From Rheum nobile (Eukaryota > Streptophyta > Magnoliopsida > Caryophyllales > Polygonaceae), in contig WOAB01000056.1 of the NCBI GenBank assembly GCA_027886185.1, forward strand, positions 8,866,001-8,930,000: a stretch of DNA of 64,000 bases, given 5' to 3'. Of the stretch, positions 32,062 through 43,327 are shown piece by piece. A model generated the notes under the pieces. That model was not told the origin of the DNA, did no database searches, and was given only the letters and a program-made list of their open reading frames with translations. Position numbers and translations under genes: made by a program. Every line of letters starts with the position of its first letter. Positions within the stretch are counted from its first letter, which is position 1.

Positions 32062-32532
32062 GAGGTTCCTTGGCTTGGTCGGACTTGGATCCAAGAAGAT
32101 GAGTGAGTTTTCTTTGTGAGGAGATGAGATTGAAGAAAGGAGATGCAAGAGAGTTGAAAGCTTGGAGTGATAGAAGTAAATGGCGGCCTAGAGGGAGATA
32201 AACTCAACCTTAGGCTATGCCACTTCTATATTCTTCACTAAGGTTACAAGGAAGCCAAAGATGGCTTTAAATAGTCTAGGCATCAAGCCAACAAGGGAAA
32301 GCTCTAATGGGCCTTTGTGAGTTGAAGCCCATGTATAAATGGCTCTTCACACTCACCAAGGCAAGACTAGAATAATGAAACTAAATAATCCAAAAATACA
32401 AAGAGGATAAAAGCCTTGAAGCCTTGGATATAGGCGTGCGCATGAATGCCTTGGAATCGAAGCATGGTCGATGCTTGAGTGTCGTGGCATTAACGCGTCG
32501 GCGCCTTGGTGGTCAATCACCGGGACTCATCA
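32062..32532 (-). repeat. LARD 3' LTR (left), truncated
   Basis: It starts abruptly at GAGGTTCCTTGG, which corresponds to about 36664 in the complete LTR, and ends GGGACTCATCA. The missing part is the outer end, so a deletion removed the junction with the flanking DNA. Confidence 0.85.
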
Positions 32533-32543
32533 CTCTCCCCTTC

Positions 32544-33998
32544 TTAGCTTTGAAGCGTCCTCGCTTCGACGGTATGGGAAGTCCGGGAGATGGAGGAAGT
32601 GTGGTGGCGTGTCTCCCCTTCTTAAAGGTGAATGTGGAGTGAGGGAGACCGCCACCAACACAAAGAAGCACAAGCAAATGAGATATGTCGGGCGTCTCCT
32701 TGGGCACAGCAAGATCGAAGGCCTCATGGGCGAGCATGGCAGCCAGGGGAATGTCCCTACAACAAAGAAACTCAACAAGAAAACATGAGATCATCCGACG
32801 GCTCCGGGCGGGACTATGGTCGCTCCTAGGCACGGGTCCAAGGGAGGAATGAGACATCAAGTGAGCAACACTAGTGGTGCCGAGTGTGTGAGGGATTCCA
32901 TTAAGTGGCCACTAAGAGAAAGCTAGGGTGAGAGGCTCAACCGGGACAAGGAGTGGCATGTGGCAAGCTATAATGAAAATGGAATCCCTCCCTTTCTTAA
33001 AAGGTTGCCTAGCGGTCATGAGGGCCAAATCAAAGATTTCCCAAGATGTGGGCATGCTAGAATCTTTGAGAAAGGCCATAGAGGGTGTCGACAAGGCAAC
33101 TACATAAAATTGGGGTTTGAAGGGAGTACGGTGGTAGGGCCAAGGCAGCCAAGGAGGAGGTCCCAAATTGTCTTGGTATAGGGTAATCCTTGGAGGCCCA
33201 TGGTAATGATAAGAAAGTGCATCCAAGGAGTGCCTATGAAGGGCTCTAGGCATAATCCTCAAAGGGCCAGATCAACATGATAAGTCTCATCCAATGGGTG
33301 CCTAGGAAGGGCTCTAGGCAAACCTAGTGTGTGCCCTAAGAGAGAGTAGTCCTTATCCTCAAAAGAATGCTTAGATACCACGGGATAGTGAAGGATTCTA
33401 AGGACAACTCGAAAGCAAGGGGCATTCAACAATAAAATATATTAATCCAAAAGCGAATCAGAGTAATACGACACCCATGAACTATCAAGAAAAATGGGGA
33501 TAGGAGCAACACAAGGTCCAAATTCTATGTGAAAGGCAAGGATGCATGCACAAGTAATCCCACTACACCTTGTAGGTCTAAGTAGGTGCCTCATGATACA
33601 ACAAGTTAGACAATGAGCATACTTAGATATGGATAGAATGACATGGAATAAGTGAGATCTCTTGGACAAGAATTGGGACATGGAACTAAAATGCAAACAA
33701 GGGGACATACTCCTAGATGCAAAATAGCTTGTCAACATGCAAAGTGCTCTATCCAAGGATGTAACATGAAGCTCATGCAATGTGCCACTCAATAACATAC
33801 AAAAGGATAGAGAGAAGGGGGCTCAACTTGGGTAGGAAGCGCCGAGGGCAACAATGGCGCCGACCAAGGTGGTGACAAGGCACAGCCCGCCGTCGGTGGT
33901 GCAGCCATGGGGCACCAGCCGCCATGGTGGTGGGTCGCTGGTGAGCCGTCAATATGCGACAAGGGGTCGCTCGCGGCAATGGGCGGCGGCCAACCAAG
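32544..33998 (-). other. LARD 3' interior without a supportable gene
   Basis: Several open frames of 70-118 codons occur on both strands, but none shows a domain. The stretch is mixed composition, with a Pro-rich frame at 33773-33997 that looks like the frameshifted continuation of the gag-like ORF. Confidence 0.5.
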
Positions 33999-35049
33999 TT
34001 ATGGCCGAGTCAATGGTGTGGTCATCCGAGCGGGCAAGGGCACCGAGGCCCGAGCTTGTGCAGGCGCTGGTGCCAACGGGGGTGCATGCACCGTGGCCGA
34101 AGAGAGCAGGGGCACTGGAGGCGGTGGAGACGCGGGCTTTTTGTCTGACGGCGGTGCGGCCATATTGGGTGCGGGAACCGGGGTTGGTGTAGGCATCGAG
34201 GCCTGAGCTGGGGCGGGCATGGTAGGCGGTGTCACAACCGGCGCGGGCGATGGGGAGTCGCCAAATCGCGGTTGAGCCAAGGGCACAACCATCGGAGCGG
34301 GCATGGGCACCGAGGCCGGCGCTTGTATGGTCGCCGATGATGACGGGGGCGCAAGTATCGGGGCCAGAACAAATGGCGTCACCGGCGCGGGCTTAGGCGC
34401 CGACGGCGGCGCGGCTGTCGGCGCCGGCTCGAACGCGAGCACGGTGGCGGATGTGGCCACCTCTGTTGTGCACCCGACCTTCATCGTGGCCAATAGAAGC
34501 TCAAGGGCGGCCACCCGGGCGGCCCCGGCCTCCTGTTGTCGGCGGATATCGGCTAGAACGGCGTGCAAGGCATCGACTTCCGCTGCGGAGGCTTCCTCCT
34601 CTCGGCGGCGCCTAGTCACCTCGGCGTGGGCAGCGCGTGAGGCATAGGCGTCAGCCTCCCTGGTGCGACTCTCTGCGGCAAGCCGTGCGGCAAACAACTC
34701 GTGTGAATGTGTGGGCGGCAGCCACCCCGGGGCAAGGTGGTCGAGCGGGCGCCGATGCGGGCCGTGGGCGCGAGCATAACCTCGGTGGCTCACATCCTCC
34801 CAAGCCTCCTCTTCAAAGGTCTCTTCTAATCCTGCATAGGCGTCTTCCTCTTCGTAGTCTCCAAAAGACTCCACGTCGAACCCGGTGAAACGAGGAGCAT
34901 AATGGTGGCGACCCTCATAGCCGGCTGCGGGCCTAGGGGCGGCGCGTGATTAAGAGCCTCCATACAAGGTAGTGGTGTAATGATCTTGGCTTCGTGGGCT
35001 CCGGCCCGGTTGCGGCCGAGGAGGATAAGACCAATATGGCTCGTCCATG
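33999..35049 (-). pseudogene. LARD gag-like ORF, Ala/Pro-rich, about 350 codons with one stop
   Basis: I start it at the ATG at 35049 (MDEPYWSYPPRP), because the same frame runs through one TAA near 34950 into the 291-codon open stretch 34874-33999. It has an acidic segment (about 80-110), then a long Ala/Arg/Glu-rich coiled-coil stretch (ARLAAESRTREADAYASRAAHAE, LADIRRQQEAGAARVAALELLLATM), then a Pro/Ala/Val repeat domain. There is no zinc knuckle. It resembles gag-like proteins of pol-less plant retroelements. The product is probably structural; I cannot go further. Confidence 0.55.
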
Positions 35050-36453
35050 TCGACTTACCTAGCACAAGCAAGGGGCAATCCAAGTAGAGAGTCCCAAGCA
35101 AACAAAGCAATGCATACTTAACACAAAATGAATACCTTAGGCCTATGACAATCTAATCCAAGCAATTCAAGCAAGAAGGCAAGCAAATCAATGATCTAGG
35201 CAACCAAGGTAATCACAAGTATCACAAAGTAGGCTCAAGCAAAGGGTAATGCAATGCTAAGGTCGTGTGATTTGAGTACAATGGGTGGGCCAAAGCACTT
35301 CCAAGCAAAGCCCAATGGGATGACTTAGGCTAGGAGAGTGAATGTCGAAAGTGACTATGGATGCCAAGTGTAAAGAAGAGCCCAATTCGGCTACCCTATG
35401 GGCCCAAGGAGAGGGTGAAAGTGGTGACAAGACACATAGAAGAAAATGGAGAGATAGGCTTAGTGGCCCATGGTGCCTAGTGAGGGTGAGAGAGCCCACC
35501 AAGAAAAGTGGCCCAACCGAACAAGGAAATGTGTGAGTGGACCTTGTCTTGAATTTTTATTTTTATTTTTTGAATTGGATAACCGACTTTCTGTTTTTTT
35601 TTTTTTTTTGTATTTTTGGGCCTTTGCCTTTTCTTGGCCTCTTGTTTTGAATGGGCTTTTTCTAATTAATGAAGATCAAGGTCCACTAGAAGGCATGTGA
35701 GTAGATAAGGAGTGGGGCCACACGAATTGCATTTGAAGAGCCACTAGGGCCGGCACCAAGGGGAGTGGAAGACAATGTCCCTTTTTGGGTTGTGGGACAA
35801 TTAGGAGAAGAGGGAAAGGAGTTTGGAGGCTTGCCACTAATATCCCCCTCTTTTTGAATCCCACAAAGATGTAGTTTTCAAGCACTCTAACCCACACAAG
35901 TCAGCCAATTGCCAATTTTGGCACTTACTTAAACTACCTAAGACAACCAAAAGGCTTAGAGTGAAAGCACTATTGTCCTTTGTCCAAAATACTCAAATCA
36001 CATGCACATTCTAAGGGATTCAAATTAAACAAGCAAAGGGGCAAGGGCTAGGGCCGGCCATGGCAGCAAGGTGGTGGCTGTAAGGTGGCGGTGGTGGCAG
36101 CAAGGTGGCAGACGCGGTGGTCCGGTCGCCGAAGGTGGTGGTGGTCGCCGGAATGTGTTTTTTTTTGCGTTTTTGGGGCTGTTTTGGGAGGGTTTGGGTG
36201 GGATGAACAAAGCACGAAAAATAACTACTAAACTATCATAATATCAAGCAAAAGAAGCATGGAAACAAGGAAAAAACTGAGCATGAACAACTAACACACT
36301 AACATGAAGAACAAGAAATTTTCAAGCTAACAAGAGAGAACCTAAGCCTAGAACATGTTCATCATGGAAACAACAAGGAATCTCATGCAAGCTATGAAAA
36401 TAATCATGAAAAACTAAATTTGAAAGGGGAAAGAAAAACTTAGCTTGGACAAT
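35050..36453 (-). other. LARD 5' leader region
   Basis: A non-coding stretch between the 5' LTR with its PBS and the gag-like ORF. It holds a poly-pyrimidine or poly-T patch near 35560-35610 and a GGTGGTGG-type patch at 36055-36150. I see no gene. Confidence 0.5.
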
Positions 36454-36467
36454 GGCTCTTGATACCA
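36454..36467 (-). other. LARD primer-binding site
   Basis: TGGTATCAAGAGCC on the minus strand, two bases inside the 5' LTR. A tRNA-Met-type site with an extra A. Confidence 0.75.
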
Positions 36468-36469
36468 AT

Positions 36470-37134
36470 TGATGAGATTCAAACCCCCAAAGAGGTTCTT
36501 CTTCCCAAGAGACTAGATCGTGTCCAAAGCTTGTTCCTTCTCCTTCCTAAGCTTGCTAGATCTTCAATGGAGTGTGAGGGAGGACCACGGCCGAGAGGAA
36601 TGTAGATGGGAACGAGGGGGTTGTCGGCGGTCCTTGGGTGCATGGCCAAGGGAACCTCTCCTAGAGGTTCCTTGGCTTGGTCGGACTTGGATCCAAGAAG
36701 ATGAGTGAGTTTTCTTTGTAAGGAGATGAGATTGAAGAAAGGAGATGCAATAGAGTTGAAAGCTTGGAGTGATATAAGTAAGTGGTGGCCTAGAGGGAGA
36801 TAAACTCAACCTTAGGCTATGTCACTTCTATATTCTTCACTAAGGTTACAAGGAAGCCAAAGATGGCTTTAAATAGTATAGGTATCAAGCCAACAAGGGA
36901 AAGCTCTAATGGGCCTTTATGTGTTGAAGCCCATGTACAAATGGCTCTTCACACTCACCAAGGCAAGACTAGAATAATGAAACTAAATAATCCAAAAATA
37001 CAAAGAGGATAAAAGCCTTGAAGGCTTGGATATAGGCGTGCGCATGAATGCCTTGGAATCGAAGCATGGTCGATGCTTGAGTGTCGTGGCATTAACGCAT
37101 CGGCGCCTTGGTGGTCAATCATCGGGACTCATCA
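36470..37134 (-). repeat. LARD 5' LTR (right), complete
   Basis: 665 bp, starting TGATGAGATTC and ending GGGACTCATCA. These ends are themselves an inverted pair (TGATGAG, CTCATCA). MULE-2 sequence begins at 37135. Confidence 0.88.
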
Positions 37135-38319
37135 GTTTTGGTTCCCTATGAGGGCCATCATCAATATCATTGTTGGAGGGCCGAAGCTTCCGTCGAACGC
37201 CCTCATTGGTAAGCACAAGCATGGGCCATCCCATGATAATAGGACAAGAGCAACCTGATACAGCGTGGCAAACACTAAACCAATCATTGGCATGTCGAGC
37301 CAGTACTCCTCGGTGCAAGGACTGATGACATAGTTGACCCGGAATATAAGGTCCTCGTAAGTGATCCCCGGGTGTAGTGCGGGCAAGATGGGCATGTATA
37401 CATCCTTGTTGTCAAGCAACTCTCCCGCCAACTACATTTGAACCATAGGGTATGCAGTCTCTTCCGATCCCACCAATACATCCACAGTGTTCGTCTATAA
37501 GTACATCTCTAGCCCCGTTAATGTAGGGAAACCAAAAGTAATCCACATTCTTAATCCCAAAGTTCACCCCAAAATAAATCATGGATTGTTCAGGGAATTA
37601 TTGCGATCTAGTCCCTTCAGATTGGTTGCCATATGTCCCAATGACCGGCGAAGCTCCACTTGGTCCCTTTTTGCCACGACCCCGATCGCTACCTTGGCTT
37701 CCATTCGTCTTCTTCTTCTTCTCAATCTCCTCTAACTCAACCCTCTTGTGCTTAAACAAGCTCGGTTCCCTCTTGGTAGAGTACTTCGTCAAACCCTTTG
37801 GCCTTCCTTTTGCAGTGATTCCCGTCGGCTCCTTCAACGAAGTTTTATGCGGATTCTCCGTGTCAAAGAACAACTCGGTGATTTGATATAATTGGTATTT
37901 CCTCAATGTTTTGTCGTCAAATTTTTCATTCATTGTATTCCATCTCAACTCTGGAATAGATAGTGGTATAGTGTCCTCAACTGGCTCTTCCCTGCAAACC
38001 ATATCTCATTCAGGTTGCTTCCAGAAACAGTGTATCTCACTCGACATGATAAGCGTCTTGTTAATGATGGCATTTGCAATTTTGTGGACACACGGCAGGC
38101 CGAAGCAGTCTCTCATCCAGTGATCATCACAATCCTCTGAGACGTCATCATTCTCTATCTGCTTATACAGATCCAACAACATTCTCAAGCCCCTCTCCGA
38201 CACTTTGTGGAATAGCCTTGAAAACGACACTCTTATTTCTGCCGGCACGACATCAAACATTGTTGGTTTTTTTACCTGTGACATCTCCATGGTCGCCCTC
38301 AGTTGCCCAATTTGACCCT

Positions 38320-39146
38320 TGTTGAATCGTAGTGTGTTAGACAGGGAACGGTGTGACTGTTCCCTGGGCAGCGGAACTAAACAAAAGTAACAACAAAGTT
38401 CCCAAACGTATACTTGTATTATTAAGAATTGTACAATCTCACAAGTCTTCTCTCCACCTATACCCTAGGTTACAAGACTTTGAGTGCAATCAACTCTCAA
38501 TGACACAAGAACATAAAGAAAACCCTAAGCAATCAAGTACAAACCCGTACCTTGCATTGGATCTCCTGATCTCAACCTTGCAATAAGCTTCTTCTAGTCT
38601 TCAATGTGATAGCTGGGATACCTTTTCCCAAGGTAAACTCATCTATATATAGTGGTAGAAAAGATCTCTTACCAAATTATCAAATAGTTAGCAACCCCGC
38701 TATATAAGGTAACGGTGAAAGATTTTCTTTCCAACTAAACAATTCAGCTCATAAACACATAGTTTTCATCTATAAACTTTCCTAAGACTCATTATCTTTC
38801 TATTCTTTTCCAAGTAAAACTCAAAATCTCATTTCCTTGTATAATGGAGTCAATCTGGGAACAACTAGCACATCTCTGCGTTTGCATCATTCCACAGACG
38901 CTATTTCCATATATAGAAGTTTCCTTGTATAGGAACCACGCGCTTCAGATTTCCAATTTGCTTTTCGCATAACTGTTCCGTGTTTCCACACGTTCCATTG
39001 CATTCCTCTGCTTTCTCTTCTTCATGCGTTTTCCATTGTTCCCTAATTCTTTCATAAGACTTGAAACTCATAGGAACAACAAGAAAACATAAAACCTAAT
39101 GGTGTTTATCATCATCAAAACCATAGGGAATGTCAAGATTCCAACA
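38320..39146 (-). repeat. Copia 3' LTR (left)
   Basis: 827 bp, TGTTGAATCG..TTCCAACA. It differs from the right LTR by small indels and substitutions, roughly 3-4% by eye. Confidence 0.92.
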
Positions 39147-39161
39147 ATTTCCCCTTTTTGG
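39147..39161 (-). other. Copia polypurine tract
   Basis: The minus strand reads AAAAAGGGGAAAT immediately before the 3' LTR. Confidence 0.75.
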
Positions 39162-39641
39162 TGATGACAAACCCATTCAAAAATTGTTCGATCAAAACAG
39201 AGTAATAAGCAAAGCAATAATAATCAACATTTATCTCAGTTTAAATGTATAAGCAAAATTTTATGTCAAATGAATAATTGCAATTCATACCTTTAAGTCA
39301 CATCATCGTTCCCCCTCAGCACTAGCATCGTCCAGAAATTCATAAGGAATTAGGAACAATTTAAACTGTTACCTCTCTTAACTGAGTTATCGCACAATTT
39401 CCACACTTCCCCCTTTTGGCATCATCAAAGGACCAAAAGTAAACAGTGGAACAACAAAACTAAGGCAGCAGTCAAGAGCAAAAGAAAAGTTCATAGATCA
39501 AGCAGGGAATTGATTACAAAACATCAGAGACAACTTGACAAACAAACACAAAAAGATCAAAATGCAAACACTTAAACAAGATAACATATTAGAAAGCCAA
39601 GAGAAGAGGGTAAGACGGGCTGGATAAGAGAAGGTGTCCAC

Positions 39642-39878
39642 TCAAGACTCAGAGTCTTCCTTCCGTTCCTTGTCCTTGCTCAGAAAGTGTTCAAGAAGCA
39701 GTGACATGATATTCTTAATTTCACGCAGTTCAGCCAGCATTTGGCCTTGCACAGAGCTGTTCCTTGAAGTTCCTTCACCAGGCTCGCATTTCAGTGCTTC
39801 AGAAGGGGGCAACGTTCCCTTATCATCCCCTTGATACTTCATTTTGCTGATGTTCACCATGTCGAGCTCAGTGACCAT
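39642..39878 (-). CDS. Extra ORF downstream of copia pol (up to 79 aa or longer), unrecognised
   Basis: It lies between the RNase H remnant and the 3' LTR in the sense orientation. Acidic/basic mix with a coiled-coil-like stretch (MLAELREIKNIMSLLLEHFLSKDKERKED). Upstream in the same frame the (GAAA)n microsatellite would encode a Lys/Glu/Arg run, so the original start may be further up. Sirevirus-type copia elements often carry an extra ORF here, which is the closest precedent. The function is unknown. Confidence 0.4.
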   Translation of the reverse strand: MVTELDMVNISKMKYQGDDKGTLPPSEALKCEPGEGTSRNSSVQGQMLAELREIKNIMSLLLEHFLSKDKERKEDSES

Positions 39879-39910
39879 GTGAACCTCGTCTTCTTCTTTG
39901 TAGACCTTCT

Positions 39911-39918
39911 TTTTCTTT

Positions 39919-39973
<55 letters not shown>
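39911..39973. repeat. (CTTT)n microsatellite
   Basis: About 15 tandem CTTT units inside the copia 3' interior. Open frames across it are artefacts. Confidence 0.95.
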
Positions 39974-39974
<1 letters not shown>

Positions 39975-40623
39975 ATATTCCTCTTCTTCTTTTTAACTCT
40001 TTTTGCAGCAAAGTAGATGTTCCTCCTTGTAGTTCCATCAGATCAAAATTTAATTTCTCCTTCTCAGTGAACGTTCTTCTGCAATTCTCAACGTTCCTCT
40101 GATTGTTCCCGGCACTGACGTTCCTGTTCATTGTTCCCCCTCAGGCCAAGTCTCATCTAGAAGATTCCGAGACACTTGAGTGGATAGAAAGGCCGGTTTG
40201 GATATTTTATGGGGTTCACACAAAATATCAAAGATATATCCAAACAAAAATAGTTAGGGAACAATGACGATCCAGATAATGATTCCAGTAAAATGTGGCA
40301 AATAAAGAGAGGTGCATAGGGAACGTTTACCTGGATCCAAGCTTGGGACGGCAGTGCAACCAATTATCATTTTGGCTTGTAATGAGGGTGCAGATAATCA
40401 AATTGGTTGCTTTGGGCTTGAAAGAAGATGATATCATGTAAAAATAAAGCACATATGATCAAGAATAGAAGTTGCAAGAAGTTTTTGATATAGTGTAACA
40501 CAAAGCACATAGCAAGATTAATAAACAAGTCATTTGCAAATAACATGCCACATAGAAGATGTTCCCTAGTTTATGAATGATCGATCTAGCCAATCACTGA
40601 GGGAATAGTGGAAGTGGAGTTCC

Positions 40624-41170
40624 TTAGTTTAAAGAGATCATCCCAAGGAGCATTCTCAAATACTCAAAGGGTTTTCTATCCAGTGCTTTGGTGAAGATAT
40701 CTACAACTTGATCTTTTGTCCTGCAATGATCTACTCTAATGAAATTTTTCTCAACATTATCACGAAGAAAATGATGACGAATATCAATATGCTTAGTACG
40801 TGAGTGATGAATAAGATTTTTGGAAATGTTGATAGCACTAGTATTATCACACATAATGGGAACGGTGTCAAGAGACATACCAAAATCCTCCAATTGTTGT
40901 TTGAGACATAATACTTGGGCACAACAAGAGACAGCAGCTACGTACTCAGCTTTAGCGGTTGAAAGAGCAACATAATTTTGCTTCTTTGATGCCCAAGAGA
41001 CAAGACATGAGCCAATGAACTGCCATCCCTGAAGTGCTTCTGTGATCCACTAGGTGGTCGGCAAAATCAGCATCATTGAAGCCCACGAGTTCAGACCCAC
41101 TGTTCCTTGGATACCAAAGACAGAGATGATCGTTCCCTTTCAAGTACCGCAGGATCCGTTTGACTTCAAT
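40624..41170 (-). pseudogene. Copia RNase H, C-terminal remnant
   Basis: Minus-strand frames give VKRILRYLKGNDHL, GFNDADFADHLVDHRSTSG, then, after a frameshift, MCDNTSAINISKNLIHHSRTKHIDIRHHFLRD and VDIFTKALD, all standard copia RNase H blocks. The RT before it is gone: the sequence jumps at about 41205 from the protease start straight to this segment. Confidence 0.88.
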
Positions 41171-41204
41171 TAGGTGTGACTCCTTAGGATTTGCCTGAAA
41201 TTAT

Positions 41205-41345
41205 TTCTCAGCACCTCTTGTCTCCAAGGGAAACGGTTCCCTTAGATTGTTGTTGAAGTGAGGTGAGGTGATCTCTAGTTCCCGTCATATGGCATGAGCA
41301 TGCACTATCAATGAACCACCTGTTGTTCCCCCTCACTTCATCCTG
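41205..41345 (-). pseudogene. Copia protease start, truncated
   Basis: RWFIDSACSCHMTGTRDHL carries the DSACSxHMTG retropepsin motif of copia elements. It is cut off about 20 residues later at the internal deletion. Confidence 0.8.
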
Positions 41346-41356
41346 CATTTAGAAAG

Positions 41357-42196
41357 TTAGTGTTTCACGACACAGGCAAGCTTGGCTTTACCTGGTCGCT
41401 TAGAGACAAAGTTATATTCTCTAGGCTTAGCATTGAACATATCAGGAGATGCATCAAAATCATTCAAAATAACATTGTTACTTTGACTGTTCCTGCGTTG
41501 AGTGTGCTCTTCAGTGAACTTTTGTTTCTTAGCACAGTTTCTCACAACATGGCCGTTGTTCCCACAATGCCAGCAAATCTTATAATAGTCCCCCAAGGTG
41601 TACTTACGGTTTGGGACATGCATTCTACGTTGCTTGGCTCTAATTGGGTCAGGTGTACTAGGCAAATTACCCTGGGATTGGATGAGGTACATCTTATGGG
41701 CAGGTTGACCTTTGTACCATGATTGATTTGCACTCAACCCACTCTCCAGAGTTTTCACACGCTCTTCGATGTAAGAGTTCCTATCCTTAGTACTCTGAAG
41801 TTCCCTGTCTTTTAACTCTCTAAGCTCAGGGATGGTCAACTCATGTTCCTCACTCTCTTGTTGTTCACCATTGTAACCCAAACCATACTTGGGCTCTACA
41901 AAGGTAATCTCTCCTTCTTTAAGCTTCTGCTCAACCAAAATGGAGTGAATTTTATCAATATGGGCTCTCATCTGAGATAGTTCCCTTTCTGTGCTAGGAG
42001 AACTTAATTCACGAGTAGCATCGCACTTAACACAAGGAACAACAGATGAACTAGCAATTTTAGCAAGAGATTCATTTAATTCCGTGCATTTATCCTCAGC
42101 ATCAATAAGATCAGTTTGAGTTTTCAGATTTTCATTATACATGCTCTTAATGAGAGAAATCAAGGTTTTTTTTATCATAATTAACTTAGGACTCAA
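41357..42196 (-). CDS. Copia second gag-like ORF with zinc knuckle (up to 279 aa)
   Basis: A long coiled-coil region (NENLKTQTDLIDAEDK, TERELSQMRAHIDKIHSIL, ELTIPELRELKDRELQ) is followed by a basic stretch and a second CCHC knuckle CWHCGNNGHVVRNC. It overlaps the gag frame by 11 bases and continues towards the protease start, so it is the gag-to-pol part of the polyprotein in a shifted frame. Two knuckles separated by a coiled coil is common in this copia group. Confidence 0.7.
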   Translation of the reverse strand: MSPKLIMIKKTLISLIKSMYNENLKTQTDLIDAEDKCTELNESLAKIASSSVVPCVKCDATRELSSPSTERELSQMRAHIDKIHSILVEQKLKEGEITFVEPKYGLGYNGEQQESEEHELTIPELRELKDRELQSTKDRNSYIEERVKTLESGLSANQSWYKGQPAHKMYLIQSQGNLPSTPDPIRAKQRRMHVPNRKYTLGDYYKICWHCGNNGHVVRNCAKKQKFTEEHTQRRNSQSNNVILNDFDASPDMFNAKPREYNFVSKRPGKAKLACVVKH

Positions 42197-43268
42197 AGAA
42201 GGTTTCAGGATCTACCTCTTGTTCCTCGTTGGATGATTTGAGGGTCATGGCACACATCTGGTTGTTCCCCCATGCCTCTGGCTCGTCATCATCAGAGTTG
42301 GCACATTCATCTCCCCAGACAGCAACGAAAGCCTTCTTTTTATCGTTCCCAAAATTTTCACCATTGTTGTCTGAGTTGTTCCATTTAGGGCACTTATTGG
42401 CATAGTGACCATTTTCCTTGCAGTTGAAGCAAGTGACATCCTTGATGTCTTGTTTCTTACCATTGTTCCCATCATTCCTGAATGATCGACCCTTGCAATA
42501 GAGAGTTCGCATGGCTTTGGTGAGGAGAGCATTTTCTGGATCTACACCATCCAAGTTGTCATCTTTGTTGCTTTCTATCATCTCAACAACTCTTTCAACC
42601 ATCAAGGCAATGCCTTTAGGTTTGACATACTTGTCTTCTTCATCATACTTTTTGATTTTTCCAAATACCTCATGAAGTGTGAGTTTGAGGGTATTTGGAT
42701 TCTCTTTGAGAATTGCTTTAGTCATCTTGTGTCTTGAAGGAAGTCCATCAATAACGACAAAGATTTTCTCTTTGGGGAGAATTTCTTTATCATCAATATC
42801 ATGAGCAGCGAGTCTGGTGGTGATTTCCTCAAATCGAGATTGATAAGAGGAAACGATCTCACCATCAATCATGGCGAAGTTGTAGAAGTCTTTTTTTGCT
42901 TGGAAACGATCAAGCTCTTTAAGATTCGAACTTCCCATGTACATCTGTTCCAAGGCTGCCCACATATCTTTGGCAGTTGCACAAGAGTGTAGTTTGGATG
43001 CATCTTCAATGCTGATTGCGTTGTTGATAAACATACGAGCCTTGGAGTTTTTCTCCATGATTCTGAAATCATCTTGGCTCCAAGGTGTTGTTCCTTTGAT
43101 TACATCTTCAGCAACTTTTTCTTCACCAACCTCAATGACTCTCCAGCATTGGTAGTCATTACTCTTCATCCAGTCCGTGAAGAGGTCTTTCCGGTGTTGG
43201 AACTTTCCATCGATAGGCAGGAACGGTGGTTTGTTGTTCCCAAGCCCAACTTCATGAGTGTAAGACAT
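42186..43268 (-). CDS. Copia gag polyprotein part (360 aa)
   Basis: The start at 43268 (MSYTHEVG) is chosen because the upstream in-frame codons lie in the PBS and LTR. It has the copia UBN2-type gag layout: NKPPFLPIDGKF, WKSNDY-type Trp motif, KARMFINNAIS, AKDMWAALEQMYMGSSNLKELDRFQ, YQSRFEEIT, VIDGLPSRHKMTKAI. A CCHC knuckle CFNCKENGHYANKCP and an acidic tail end it. The frame is intact, although the element lacks integrase and most of RT. Confidence 0.9.
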   Translation of the reverse strand: MSYTHEVGLGNNKPPFLPIDGKFQHRKDLFTDWMKSNDYQCWRVIEVGEEKVAEDVIKGTTPWSQDDFRIMEKNSKARMFINNAISIEDASKLHSCATAKDMWAALEQMYMGSSNLKELDRFQAKKDFYNFAMIDGEIVSSYQSRFEEITTRLAAHDIDDKEILPKEKIFVVIDGLPSRHKMTKAILKENPNTLKLTLHEVFGKIKKYDEEDKYVKPKGIALMVERVVEMIESNKDDNLDGVDPENALLTKAMRTLYCKGRSFRNDGNNGKKQDIKDVTCFNCKENGHYANKCPKWNNSDNNGENFGNDKKKAFVAVWGDECANSDDDEPEAWGNNQMCAMTLKSSNEEQEVDPETFFES

Positions 43269-43313
43269 TGTTACCTGTGAATCTAAAAAGAACACACCGT
43301 CTAGAGCAAACCT

Positions 43314-43325
43314 GCTCTGATACCA
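43314..43325 (-). other. Copia primer-binding site (tRNA-Met type)
   Basis: TGGTATCAGAGC on the minus strand, two bases inside the 5' LTR. Confidence 0.87.
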
Positions 43326-43327
43326 AT

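Larger units (their letters stand above)
32062..37134 (-). mobile_element. Non-autonomous LTR retrotransposon (LARD-like), GC-rich gag-like ORF
   Basis: The two ends are copies of one LTR: 36470-37134 is complete (665 bp) and 32062-32532 lacks about 194 bp of its outer part. The PBS (TGGTATCAAGAGCC, minus strand) is at 36454-36467 and the PPT (GAAGGGGAGAG) at 32533-32543, so it is oriented minus. The interior has no protease, RT or integrase. It has one Ala/Pro-rich ORF (35049-33999) of about 65% GC and long non-coding stretches. LTR divergence over the shared 470 bp is roughly 3% by eye. The truncated LTR removes the left duplication, so the insertion cannot be proved by TSD. Confidence 0.8.

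Noticed and set aside
33442..33798. 118-codon Ser/Leu/His-rich frame in the LARD interior
   Set aside because: No domain, low-complexity composition and no conserved neighbour; could not be supported as a gene.
33854..34206. Plus-strand Gly/Ala-rich frames
   Set aside because: GC-rich shadows opposite the gag-like ORF; high GC removes stop codons in all frames.
39831..40016. Phe/Leu/Ser-rich hydrophobic frame
   Set aside because: Produced by the (CTTT)n microsatellite.
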